A stretch of 64,000 nucleotides of DNA from Methylohalobius sp964654415 (GTDB lineage: Bacteria; Pseudomonadota; Gammaproteobacteria; Methylococcales; Methylothermaceae): the NCBI GenBank assembly GCA_964654415.1, contig CAZZIP010000003.1, forward strand, positions 220,970-284,969, read 5' to 3'. Position 1 is the stretch's first letter. Every line of letters starts with the position of its first letter. Below the pieces are notes generated by a model. It made no database searches, had not been told where the DNA came from, and saw nothing but the letters and a program-made list of their open reading frames with translations. The position numbers were made by a program, and so were the translations under genes. Shown here one piece after another: positions 28,432 through 36,889 of this stretch.

Positions 28432-31400
28432 ATGGGAAATACCTGTCCTCGAGCCGCATCTTCCCAGCACTTGCCATGGTTAGTGAGCTTGCTGGCTATC
28501 CTGATAGTGATCGTTACCGAACAGCTAGGCGAACGTTTTCTCTCCCAGCACGCCAAGCTCTACGAACGGAGTGAGGTGCTCACCCGCGCAGCGGCGATCC
28601 GCTCCCGTCTGGAGGGCATCATTTACGCCAACCTCTATCGGGTACGCGGGCTGGCGGCGGTGATCGCGCTGCATCCCGACCTCGACCAGGAGACTTTCGT
28701 CCGCGTTGCCCGCCAGCTGGCAGACGACAACATCCTGCGCAACGTCGCTGCCGCGCCCGATCTGGTCATCCGCCTGATCTACCCTCTCGCCGGTAATGAA
28801 GCTGCCCTTGGCCTTGACTATTGCCAGGTTCCCAGCCAACGCGAAGCGGCTTTGCGCGCTCGTGATACTGGTCAACCAGTGATCGCAGGTCCCCTGCCTT
28901 TAGTGCAAGGAGGCGTCGGGGTCTTAGTGCGTGAACCGGTGTTCGTCGAGACATCGAGCGGCACAAAGCGTTTCTGGGGGTTGATCTCAGCGGTGATAAA
29001 CGCCGATACCCTATACCAACTCGCCGGATTGCACGACCCTGAACTGGGACTGCAGATTGCGCTGCGCGGCATCGACGGTAGCGGCGCTCAAGGGCCGGTA
29101 TTCTACGGCGATCCCAAGCTGTTTGCTACAGACCCTGTGATTTTGGACGTTTCCCTTCCCGGCGGTTCCTGGCAGCTGGCTGCCATCCCGCTCAGCGGCT
29201 GGAAGGCAGAGACCACCGTTCTTACTCTGCTTCGCCTCTTTGGATTGGTGATCGGCGGGGTAAGCGTTGTCACAGCGTGGACAATGGTACGCCATGCCCA
29301 AAGCAAAAAAGTGGCCGATTACCTAAGGTCCGTACGGGTAACCGTGCTGGAAGGATTGCTCGCCAATTGGCCGCTTACGCAATTGCTGGCCCACATCGCC
29401 AAAAGTTTGGAGAAGCTCCATCCGAAGATGCGGGTTTCCATCCTCCAGCTCAAGAATGGGCGGCTTTACACGGCGGCTGCCCCGAGTTTGCCAGATTTCT
29501 ATAATGCTGTCGTAGATGGACTGGAAGCCAAAGAAGGCCTAGGCTCTTGCGGCACCGCGGCGGCCACTGGCCAGACGGTGATCGTCGAAGACGTCTATCA
29601 CCACCCTTACTGGGCTCCTTACCTGGATATCGTTTCCAAGGCAGGCTTTCGTGCCTGCTGGTCAGTGCCGTTTAAAAATTCACGCGGAGAAGTGCTGGGC
29701 ACCTTTGCAGTCTACTACGACCACATACGCTCCCCCAGTCAGGAGGAGCAAGCGCTGATTGAAGAATTCGCCCATCTGGCCGAGCTGGCGATGGAACGGG
29801 CAGCCATCGAATCCTATCTCCACCAGGCCGCAACGGTATATGACTTCGCCAGCGAAGGCATCCTGATCACCGACCTTAAGGCGCGCATTGTCGCTGTCAA
29901 CCGCGCTTTCTGTCAGATCAGCGGCTATAGCGAGTCCGAGGTGTTAGGTAAAAACCCGCGCCTGCTCAGTTCAGGCCATCAAGACCCAACGTTTTACCGG
30001 GAAATGTGGCGCTGTCTTTTGGAAACCGGTCACTGGCAAGGAGAAATCTGGAACCGCCGCAAAACCGGCGAGGTCTATCCGCAGCTTTTAACCATTAGCA
30101 CGGTGCGCGACGCCACCGGCCAACCCACCCACTACGTCGCATTGATGAACGACCTGAGCCAGCTCAAGCAATCTCAAGAGCGCTTGAATTATTTGACCTA
30201 TTACGACCTGCTCACCGGTCTTCCCAACCGCACGTTGCTCCAACTGAGTCTCATCCAGGCGCTGGAACGCGCCCAGCGCCAGAGTCACCGGCTCACAGTG
30301 CTGGTTCTGGATCTAGATCGCTTCAACCTTATCAACGACAGCTTAGGCCACGCCGCCGGCGACGAGTTGTTGGCCGCGTTAGCAGCGCGCCTCAAGCAAC
30401 GGCTGCGCGGCGAAGACCTATTGGGTCGCCTGGCAGGCGATGAATTTTTGTTGATAGTGGAAAATCTTCCCCATCCAGAAGCCGCTGCCCGCATCGCTGA
30501 ACAGCTACTTACGGCGTTGCTGTCGCCGTTCGTGGTGGCCGGACAAGCGATATACCTCGGCGCCAGCCTCGGTATCAGCCTGTACCCAGACGATTCTGCC
30601 GGCGCTGCCGAACTCATTCAACACGCTGAGGCGGCGATGCGCCGCGCCAAACAAGAGGCTCACGGCAGCTATTGCTTCTATACTCCGGAGCTTTCCGCCC
30701 AAGCGCAGCGACGCCTAACGCTCGAGGCCCGCCTGCGTCAAGCGCTGGAAAATGGCGATTTAATCCTCCACTATCAGCCGCTGATCGAATTGCCTAGCGC
30801 TCGCATCATCGGGTGCGAAGCCTTGGTGCGCTGGCAAGACCCGCAGCAAGGCCTGATCCCCCCGGATCAATTCATTCCCCTGGCAGAAGAAAGCGGGTTG
30901 ATCCTACCTTTGGAGAATTGGGTGCTAACCACCGCCTGTCTCACCATGCGCGCCTGGATTAAGGCAAATCTTGCGCTTAAAGTGATAGCCGTCAATCTCT
31001 CTGCCCGGCAGTTTTACCAATCCGACTTGCCAGAAACGATCGCCAGAATCTTGGATCAGACTGGCTTGCCACCGGCGTGCCTGAAGCTGGAGATCACCGA
31101 AAGCATGGTAATGAGTCGAGGAGAAGAAGCGATCGCCCGCCTACACGCCCTCAAAGCGCTCGGCGTCAGCCTGGCGCTGGATGACTTCGGCACTGGCTAT
31201 TCTTCCCTAGCCTACCTGAGGCACTTTCCGCTGGACGAGGTCAAAATTGACCGCAGCTTCGTAGCCGACCTTCCCCACCACGGCAACGCGATCAAGCTCG
31301 TCGGGGCCATCATTCAGATGGCGCGAGCCTTAGGTCTGAAAGTAGTGGCAGAAGGAGTAGAGACTGCCGTGCAGCACGAACTCCTGCTTCAGCAAGGTTG

Positions 31401-31485
31401 CCACGCCGCCCAAGGTTACTTTCACAGCCGGCCGTTGCCAGAAAGCGAGTTTTCCCGTCTCCTGTGCCAGAAGCAGGCGATCTGA
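28432..31485 (+). CDS. CHASE-GAF-PAS-GGDEF-EAL cyclic-di-GMP signalling protein
   Basis: A 1017-residue membrane sensor. An N-terminal helix leads to a periplasmic CHASE domain (about 40-255), a second membrane helix follows (about 266-286), then cytoplasmic GAF (about 310-460), PAS (about 470-590), GGDEF and EAL domains. The diguanylate cyclase site reads AGDEF (668-672) with an intact inhibitory RxxD five residues before it (Arg659-Asp662). The phosphodiesterase has EAL at 796-798 with ITESMVM, DDFGTGYSS and KIDRSFV. Both activities may be intact; AGDEF is a tolerated variant in some active enzymes. The external ligand is unknown. It begins 52 bases after feoC on the same strand and could be read through from the iron operon. 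Confidence 0.93.
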   Translation: MGNTCPRAASSQHLPWLVSLLAILIVIVTEQLGERFLSQHAKLYERSEVLTRAAAIRSRLEGIIYANLYRVRGLAAVIALHPDLDQETFVRVARQLADDNILRNVAAAPDLVIRLIYPLAGNEAALGLDYCQVPSQREAALRARDTGQPVIAGPLPLVQGGVGVLVREPVFVETSSGTKRFWGLISAVINADTLYQLAGLHDPELGLQIALRGIDGSGAQGPVFYGDPKLFATDPVILDVSLPGGSWQLAAIPLSGWKAETTVLTLLRLFGLVIGGVSVVTAWTMVRHAQSKKVADYLRSVRVTVLEGLLANWPLTQLLAHIAKSLEKLHPKMRVSILQLKNGRLYTAAAPSLPDFYNAVVDGLEAKEGLGSCGTAAATGQTVIVEDVYHHPYWAPYLDIVSKAGFRACWSVPFKNSRGEVLGTFAVYYDHIRSPSQEEQALIEEFAHLAELAMERAAIESYLHQAATVYDFASEGILITDLKARIVAVNRAFCQISGYSESEVLGKNPRLLSSGHQDPTFYREMWRCLLETGHWQGEIWNRRKTGEVYPQLLTISTVRDATGQPTHYVALMNDLSQLKQSQERLNYLTYYDLLTGLPNRTLLQLSLIQALERAQRQSHRLTVLVLDLDRFNLINDSLGHAAGDELLAALAARLKQRLRGEDLLGRLAGDEFLLIVENLPHPEAAARIAEQLLTALLSPFVVAGQAIYLGASLGISLYPDDSAGAAELIQHAEAAMRRAKQEAHGSYCFYTPELSAQAQRRLTLEARLRQALENGDLILHYQPLIELPSARIIGCEALVRWQDPQQGLIPPDQFIPLAEESGLILPLENWVLTTACLTMRAWIKANLALKVIAVNLSARQFYQSDLPETIARILDQTGLPPACLKLEITESMVMSRGEEAIARLHALKALGVSLALDDFGTGYSSLAYLRHFPLDEVKIDRSFVADLPHHGNAIKLVGAIIQMARALGLKVVAEGVETAVQHELLLQQGCHAAQGYFHSRPLPESEFSRLLCQKQAI

Positions 31486-31495
31486 TTTTTAACCC

Positions 31496-32698
31496 CTATC
31501 CCAGCAGCTCCACCCAGTGTACGACCGGTCTGGTAGCCACCGGCTTGAGATAGAGCAGGCAACCGATGTTGGCAGTGGCGATGAGATCGGGAGCACCGCT
31601 TTCCAAGGCAGCGATTTTGTTCCGGCGCAAAGCGCCGGCGAGCTTCGGTTCCAAGATCGAATAGGCCCCAGCCGAACCACAACAGAGATGGGCGTCAGGC
31701 ACCTTAGTCAAGATAAACGTAAGCCGTTCGAGCACCCGCTCCACGACTCCAGCTAGGCGCAAACCGTGCTGCAGGGTGCAGGGGGATTGGAAAGCCACCC
31801 TCAGCGGCCGGCTTGGGCGTAACTTATCCAAGTCAGGACAGTCGCTCAACACCTCACTCAAGTCCTTCGTCAGGGTAGAGACAGCTTCCGCCCTGGCGGC
31901 GTATTGCGGATCACCAGCGAGCAGTTTGCCGTATTCTTTCACCATCAATCCGCACCCAGAGGCGCTCGTCACGATGGCCTCTATCCCTTGCTCCAGGTGC
32001 GGCCACCAGGCATCGATGTTGCGCCTGGCAAACGCCAGGCCTTCGGCCTGGGCCCCTAAGTGATAACTCAGCGCCCCGCAGCAGCCGGCCTGGGGCGCCC
32101 GAAGCAGAGAAATTCCTAAGCGATCCAAAACTTGGGCAGCGACGGCGTTGATCCTGGGCGCCAAGACCGACTGGACGCAGCCCTCTAACACCAACATCCG
32201 CCGAGGATGAACGGGGGTCGGCCAAGAGAGCGCCTCATTCTCGGGCAAACGGCTCGCCCAGGTTTGCGGCAACCAACGCCGGCTGCATTGCGCCAAGTAC
32301 ACCCATGGAGCAAGCCGCCTGGGATAAGGAATAATCCGCCTCAACCCCCAGCGCAGCAAACGTTGCCGCCAAGGGCGTTTTACCTGCTCCTCGACGAGTT
32401 GGCGGCCGATATCCAAGAGACTTCCAAAGCGTACCCCGGAGGGACAGGTCGTCTCGCACGCGCGGCAAGCCAGGCAGCGATCGAGATGGGTCTGGATCCG
32501 GACCGTGGGCGCTTCCCCTTCAAGTACGGATTTAATCTGATAGATGCGCCCGCGAGGCCCGTCCAGCTCGTCCCCCAATAGCTGATAGGTCGGGCAGGTG
32601 GCGTTGCAAAACCCACAGTGAACGCAAGCGCGAATGATTTGACCGGCGACTTGAGCAGCCGGATGGCTCTTGAGCCTTGGGGCAAGCTTAAGATGCAT
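31496..32698 (-). CDS. glcF: Glycolate oxidase iron-sulfur subunit
   Basis: A 400-residue subunit of the membrane-linked glycolate oxidase. Two ferredoxin-like clusters are seen: CVHCGFCNATCP (Cys25, Cys28, Cys31, Cys35) and CLACRACETTCP (near 74-84), followed by two CCG-type domains (GCCGALSYH and LCCGSAGAYS). It abuts glcE with no spacing. GlcF passes electrons from the flavin subunits to the quinone pool. Confidence 0.96.
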   Translation of the reverse strand: MHLKLAPRLKSHPAAQVAGQIIRACVHCGFCNATCPTYQLLGDELDGPRGRIYQIKSVLEGEAPTVRIQTHLDRCLACRACETTCPSGVRFGSLLDIGRQLVEEQVKRPWRQRLLRWGLRRIIPYPRRLAPWVYLAQCSRRWLPQTWASRLPENEALSWPTPVHPRRMLVLEGCVQSVLAPRINAVAAQVLDRLGISLLRAPQAGCCGALSYHLGAQAEGLAFARRNIDAWWPHLEQGIEAIVTSASGCGLMVKEYGKLLAGDPQYAARAEAVSTLTKDLSEVLSDCPDLDKLRPSRPLRVAFQSPCTLQHGLRLAGVVERVLERLTFILTKVPDAHLCCGSAGAYSILEPKLAGALRRNKIAALESGAPDLIATANIGCLLYLKPVATRPVVHWVELLG

Positions 32699-33754
32699 TT
32701 ACCACTCCGGATACATCCGACCCGGATTGAAAATGCGGTAAGGATCAAAGGCTTCCTTCAGCGCCCGATGGAGCTTGGCCAGGCTCTCAGGCAAGGGTTG
32801 GAACACGTGTTCCCTTGTCCCTTGCGTCCGAAACAGGGTGGCGTGCCCTTTGAGCGCAGCAGCGAGCTTAAAAACCTTCTCTTTAGCTTCCAAAGTCCGC
32901 ACCCAACGCTGGGCCCCGCCCCAATCGAGGAGAAAGCGCCCGCCCAAATCCGGCAAAGCCGCCGCAGGCGGCACCGACAGACGCCAAAGATCCTCACCCC
33001 CTTCGGCGAAAAACGGCCGCGACTGCTCTCGCAATCCGTACCAGAAGGCTTCTCCTTCGGTCAGCCGCTCTCCCCCTATGCGACCGGCAGCGGCCGCCAC
33101 TGCCTGCTCGGTACCGCTTAAGCGAAAATACACCAACGGTTCCTCGTAGGCAAGCGCGCTCAAGGGCAGGGATTGACCCATCAAGGCCAGCATGGTTTCA
33201 AGCGCTTTTTGCGGTTCTACTTCCCGGCACAGGGTCAATTCTAGCTCAGGACGGGGCAGGACCTTGAGGGAGACTTCTAGGATCACCCCCAGCGTGCCCA
33301 AGGAGCCTGCAAGCAACCGGCTCAAGTCGAAACCAGCCACGTTCTTTATTACCTTGCCGCCAAGCGACAAGACTTCGCCGCGGCCAGTCAACAGCTTGAC
33401 CCCCAGAATAAAATCGCGCACCGCCCCGGTAAACGGCCTCCTGGGGCCAGATAGCCCGGCGGCTACCGCCCCGCCTATGGTCGCCTCGCCGAAATGAGGA
33501 GGCTCGAATGGGAGCATCTGGCCTTCGGCATCCAGCGCTTGTTCTAACTCCCAAAGCGGCGTACCAGCGCGCACCGTGATGACCAACTCCTGCGGCGCAT
33601 AGTCGACGATCCCGCGGTGTCCGGCCAGCGAAAGCCGCTCGCCTTGAGGTAGGCGACCGTAGAAATCCTTGCTTCCGCCGCCGACGATGCACAGAGGCCG
33701 CCGCTCGGCGATGGCCGCTTTTACCCGTTCTACCAGTTCTGCGGTCAAATCCAT
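32699..33754 (-). CDS. glcE: Glycolate oxidase FAD-binding subunit GlcE
   Basis: A 351-residue protein of the FAD-linked oxidase family: LCIVGGGSKDF, then FGEATIGGAVAAGLSGPRRPFTGAVRDFILG of the FAD-binding domain and a C-terminal FNPGRMYPEW. It resembles a shortened GlcD and forms part of the GlcDEF complex that oxidises glycolate to glyoxylate. It lies between glcD (3-base gap) and glcF (directly adjacent). Confidence 0.95.
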   Translation of the reverse strand: MDLTAELVERVKAAIAERRPLCIVGGGSKDFYGRLPQGERLSLAGHRGIVDYAPQELVITVRAGTPLWELEQALDAEGQMLPFEPPHFGEATIGGAVAAGLSGPRRPFTGAVRDFILGVKLLTGRGEVLSLGGKVIKNVAGFDLSRLLAGSLGTLGVILEVSLKVLPRPELELTLCREVEPQKALETMLALMGQSLPLSALAYEEPLVYFRLSGTEQAVAAAAGRIGGERLTEGEAFWYGLREQSRPFFAEGGEDLWRLSVPPAAALPDLGGRFLLDWGGAQRWVRTLEAKEKVFKLAAALKGHATLFRTQGTREHVFQPLPESLAKLHRALKEAFDPYRIFNPGRMYPEW

Positions 33755-33757
33755 AAA

Positions 33758-35212
33758 TCAAAAACGCTCCAATTCCGGGTGGGAAAGCTGCCCGCGATGC
33801 ACGTGTGCCCTACCAAGTTCCACGCAGCGTGCCAAAGTCGGAATGGCTTTGCCGGGGTTGAGCAAACCCATGGGATCAAAAGCACGTTTGACGGCGTGGA
33901 ACTGAGCCAGTTCCTTGGGGGAAAACTGATAGCACATGCCAGCGAGTTTTTCGACTCCCACTCCGTGCTCGCCGGTGATCGTGCCACCGACCTTGACGCA
34001 CAACGCTAAAATCTCATCTCCCAAACGTTCCACCCGCTCAAGCTCCCCAGGAACCTCGGCGTCATACATAATCAGGGGATGGAGGTTGCCGTCGCCGGCG
34101 TGGAACACGTTGGCGATCTTAAGACCGTATTTGCGGCTTAACTTAGCGATTGCGGTCAAAACTTCAGCCAGGCGATGGCGCGGGATGGTGCCGTCCATGC
34201 AGTAATAATCGGGAGTGATCCGGCCGATTGCCGGAAAAGCCGCCTTGCGTCCGGCCCAGAAGCGCTGGCGTTCGGCCTCATCGCGCGCAATCCGAACCTC
34301 GAACGCCCCGCTTTCCTTGAGCACCTTTTGCGCCAAGGCCAGTTCCTCTTCCACCTGGGCAGCAAAACCGTCCACCTCGCACAGCAAAATCGCCTCAGCT
34401 CCAAGCGGATAGCCGGGGTGGATAAACTCCTCCACCACTTCAATCGTGGTCCGGTCCATCAGCTCCAGCCCTGCCGGAATCAGTCCGGCGCGAATCACCG
34501 CCCCCACCGCCTCGGCAGCTGCAGCGACAGAATCGAACGCCGCCAGAACCATCCGAGCGCTCTCAGGTAAGGGTAAAAGGCGCACCGTCACCTCGGTGAT
34601 GACCCCTAAAAGCCCTTCCGAGCCGTGCATAAGCGCCAAGATGTCCAACCCTGGCCCGTCTAGGCCATCACCGCCGACTTTTACCTCCTCGCCGGCCATG
34701 GTTAAAAAACCAAGCCCCAACACGTTGTTTACCGTCAAGCCGTATTTGAGACAATGCAGCCCCCCGGCATTTTCAGCGACGTTGCCGCCGATAGTACAGG
34801 CGATTTGCGAAGAAGGGTCGGGAGCATAATACAGGCCGTAGGGCTTTGCTGCCTGGCTGATCGCCAGATTGCACACTCCAGGCTGAACGCAGGCAAGGCG
34901 GTTTTTAGGGTCTAAAGTTAAAATCCGATTCAAGCGCGCCAAGCACAGCAGCACGCCGTTCTCAAGCGGCAGGGCGCCTGCGGAAAGCCCGGTTCCAGCT
35001 CCCCTGGCCACCACCGGCACATCGTGGGCACAGCACCAGGCAAGCACCGCCTGGACTTGCTGAACCGTCTGTGGCAACACTACCACCTGCGGTCGGCAAC
35101 GGTAGGCGGAGAGACCATCGCATTCGTAAGCCTTAAGTTCTTCCAGCTCGGTCAATACCGCCTCGCTTGGCAACAGACGGCACAAAGCGCGGATCAAGGC
35201 TCGGCTCGACAC
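33758..35212 (-). CDS. glcD: Glycolate oxidase subunit GlcD
   Basis: A 484-residue flavoprotein catalytic subunit. The FAD-binding segment VVARGAGTGLSAGALP and the IGGNVAENAGGLHCLKYG motif are family markers; the C-terminal domain contains NVFHAGDGNLHPLI, ITGEHGVGVEKL and a final NPGK. Its start overlaps the rhomboid gene by 19 bases. Glycolate can arise from 2-phosphoglycolate or C2 by-products; no regulator glcC is nearby. Confidence 0.96.
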   Translation of the reverse strand: MSSRALIRALCRLLPSEAVLTELEELKAYECDGLSAYRCRPQVVVLPQTVQQVQAVLAWCCAHDVPVVARGAGTGLSAGALPLENGVLLCLARLNRILTLDPKNRLACVQPGVCNLAISQAAKPYGLYYAPDPSSQIACTIGGNVAENAGGLHCLKYGLTVNNVLGLGFLTMAGEEVKVGGDGLDGPGLDILALMHGSEGLLGVITEVTVRLLPLPESARMVLAAFDSVAAAAEAVGAVIRAGLIPAGLELMDRTTIEVVEEFIHPGYPLGAEAILLCEVDGFAAQVEEELALAQKVLKESGAFEVRIARDEAERQRFWAGRKAAFPAIGRITPDYYCMDGTIPRHRLAEVLTAIAKLSRKYGLKIANVFHAGDGNLHPLIMYDAEVPGELERVERLGDEILALCVKVGGTITGEHGVGVEKLAGMCYQFSPKELAQFHAVKRAFDPMGLLNPGKAIPTLARCVELGRAHVHRGQLSHPELERF

Positions 35213-35886
35213 GGCTTCTCCCTACGCAAAAACCAGCGAAACAACAGGAAACCTGAAGCAAACCCGCCCAAATGTCCCCACCAGGCGATATTCGCGTAGG
35301 GTTCCTGCGTCGCCATGGCAGTGGTAGCCTGATAAGCCTGGAAGATTACCCAAAGTCCCAAAAAAAAGATCGCCGGCACCGGGATGAACAAAGGCAAAGG
35401 GAAAATCCACACGATGACTTTGGCGTACGGAAACAGGTAAAAATACGCCGCCAAAACGCCGGCGATCGCGCCCGAAGCACCCACCGCCGGAGCAACAGCA
35501 GCCTGATTGATGGCCACATGAACCAGGTTAGCCAGTACGCCACAGACGAGAAAGAAACCCAAAAACCGCCACGGCCCCATCCGATCCTCGACGTTGTCGC
35601 CGAAGATCCAAAGCAGCCAGAGGTTGAACACAAGATGCAGCCAACTGCCGTGGAGAAACAGGTTGGTCAAAAAAGGAAAATAGTCGTGGGTATTCAAACC
35701 CACCGCTAGTGCCCATTCTGGATAAGCATAGCGGGCTGGGATCAGACCATAGAGAAAAAAGATTCCGGTACGTACTTCCTGCGGCAAAACCCAGGTGCAC
35801 AGGAATACGGTAACATTCACCCCCATCAGGGTCCAGGTCATCCAGGGCGTAAAGCGGCGTGGGGCGGTATCCTGAAGCGGAATCAT
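35194..35886 (-). CDS. Rhomboid-family intramembrane serine protease
   Basis: A 230-residue protein with six hydrophobic segments. The catalytic dyad is Ser139 in GASGAIAG and His205 in WWGHLGGF; HLVFNLWLLWIFGDN supplies the oxyanion residues His84 and Asn88. Rhomboids cut transmembrane substrates within the membrane; the substrate here is unknown. It overlaps the DUF2232 gene by ATGA and glcD by 19 bases, so it is part of the glc transcript. Confidence 0.92.
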   Translation of the reverse strand: MIPLQDTAPRRFTPWMTWTLMGVNVTVFLCTWVLPQEVRTGIFFLYGLIPARYAYPEWALAVGLNTHDYFPFLTNLFLHGSWLHLVFNLWLLWIFGDNVEDRMGPWRFLGFFLVCGVLANLVHVAINQAAVAPAVGASGAIAGVLAAYFYLFPYAKVIVWIFPLPLFIPVPAIFFLGLWVIFQAYQATTAMATQEPYANIAWWGHLGGFASGFLLFRWFLRREKPCRAEP

Positions 35887-36773
35887 TCGTCTTTTTCTAC
35901 CTCGGTCCGACCACGCAAGTCTAACAAGCTGTCGAGCGCTCCCAATAAGGCCAACCCCACAATGGCATACTGCGGCATCAATACCAAAAGGCTATACACG
36001 GGGACCAGCCAAAAACCGCTCAAGTTTCGCAGAGAGACGACCGCGTGCAATACTGCAAGCCCCCCAAACAGATAAATCGCCATGGAGGCGAGCAATAAAT
36101 CCGCGAGCAAAATTTTGCTCCAATAACCTGCCAGCCATACCATCCCCACTAACCCTGGCAGTAGCCAGCGCGGCAATCTGAGCTGGCAGAATTCAGCGTG
36201 GAAACCGCCGGGATAGTAGAGAATCGCTTGCCACCAACGGGCCAGGATCAGCGCAACACTGGCACCGGCACCATATGCCATGGCCACCAGGCCATTCATC
36301 AGGCGTAAAGTCCCTTCGTAGTCAAATCCCTCTACAGTCGCTCCGGGGACGTTGGCAATGGCCCGTTCGATCCAGGCCCTCCAGAAGCCTATCACATCTC
36401 CACCGGTCAAGGCGTGCATCGCTACTACGTAAGCCAGCATCAGCACGCCGATCACAGTCAAGCTCACCCCTTGAGAGAAGGTGTGGCGCAACACCAAAGC
36501 GCCTATCCAAACCGGGGGCCACAACGCAAATACCAGCGGAAACGAAAATCCCGGCCGTGGAGGCAGAAGCAGAAATATCCCCCCGACGATGAGGCTGGAA
36601 GCGAGCATCGTCAATAAGCCTTCGAAGCCGCCACGGCGTAGGGTCACCAGCCCCACCGCCGCCGCGCTGAGCAAGATCAGAGGCAGGAAAAACACTCCCA
36701 AAAGACCAAACCCTCCTGCCACTAAAATCGCTCGTCTGCGGCTGGCCATGATGAACGCTGCGATTTCCCGCAC
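35883..36773 (-). CDS. DUF2232 integral membrane protein
   Basis: A 296-residue protein with eight or so hydrophobic helices, in the arrangement of the DUF2232 (YybS-like) family, including LPPRPGFSFPLVFALWPPVWIGALVL in the first half and GFWLVPVYSLLVLMPQYAIVGLALLGALDSLLDLR at the end. It is the first gene of the minus-strand operon leading to rhomboid and glcDEF. Its biochemical function is unknown. Confidence 0.85.
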   Translation of the reverse strand: MREIAAFIMASRRRAILVAGGFGLLGVFFLPLILLSAAAVGLVTLRRGGFEGLLTMLASSLIVGGIFLLLPPRPGFSFPLVFALWPPVWIGALVLRHTFSQGVSLTVIGVLMLAYVVAMHALTGGDVIGFWRAWIERAIANVPGATVEGFDYEGTLRLMNGLVAMAYGAGASVALILARWWQAILYYPGGFHAEFCQLRLPRWLLPGLVGMVWLAGYWSKILLADLLLASMAIYLFGGLAVLHAVVSLRNLSGFWLVPVYSLLVLMPQYAIVGLALLGALDSLLDLRGRTEVEKDE

Positions 36774-36811
36774 AAAACCTCCTTTAAGCTTTCCTACCTG
36801 CCAGTATAAAA

Positions 36812-36849
36812 CAAAACCCCAACCAGGCTGGCACCTGATTGGGGTTTTT
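36812..36849 (-). terminator. Terminator of xoxF
   Basis: CCCCAACCAGG (36817-36827) and CCTGATTGGGG (36834-36844) form an 11-bp stem with one wobble. On the minus strand the stem is followed by TTTTGTTTT. It lies about 40 bases beyond the xoxF stop and separates it from the DUF2232 operon promoter; the plus-strand side also has five Ts. Confidence 0.85.
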
Positions 36850-36889
36850 AGCAGATCAGAGGCAAGTCACTGACTTGCCTTTTGAATTT

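Noticed and set aside
30430..30447. Calling the GGDEF domain inactive because it reads AGDEF
   Set aside because: An alanine at the first position is tolerated in some active enzymes, and the inhibitory RxxD site is intact.
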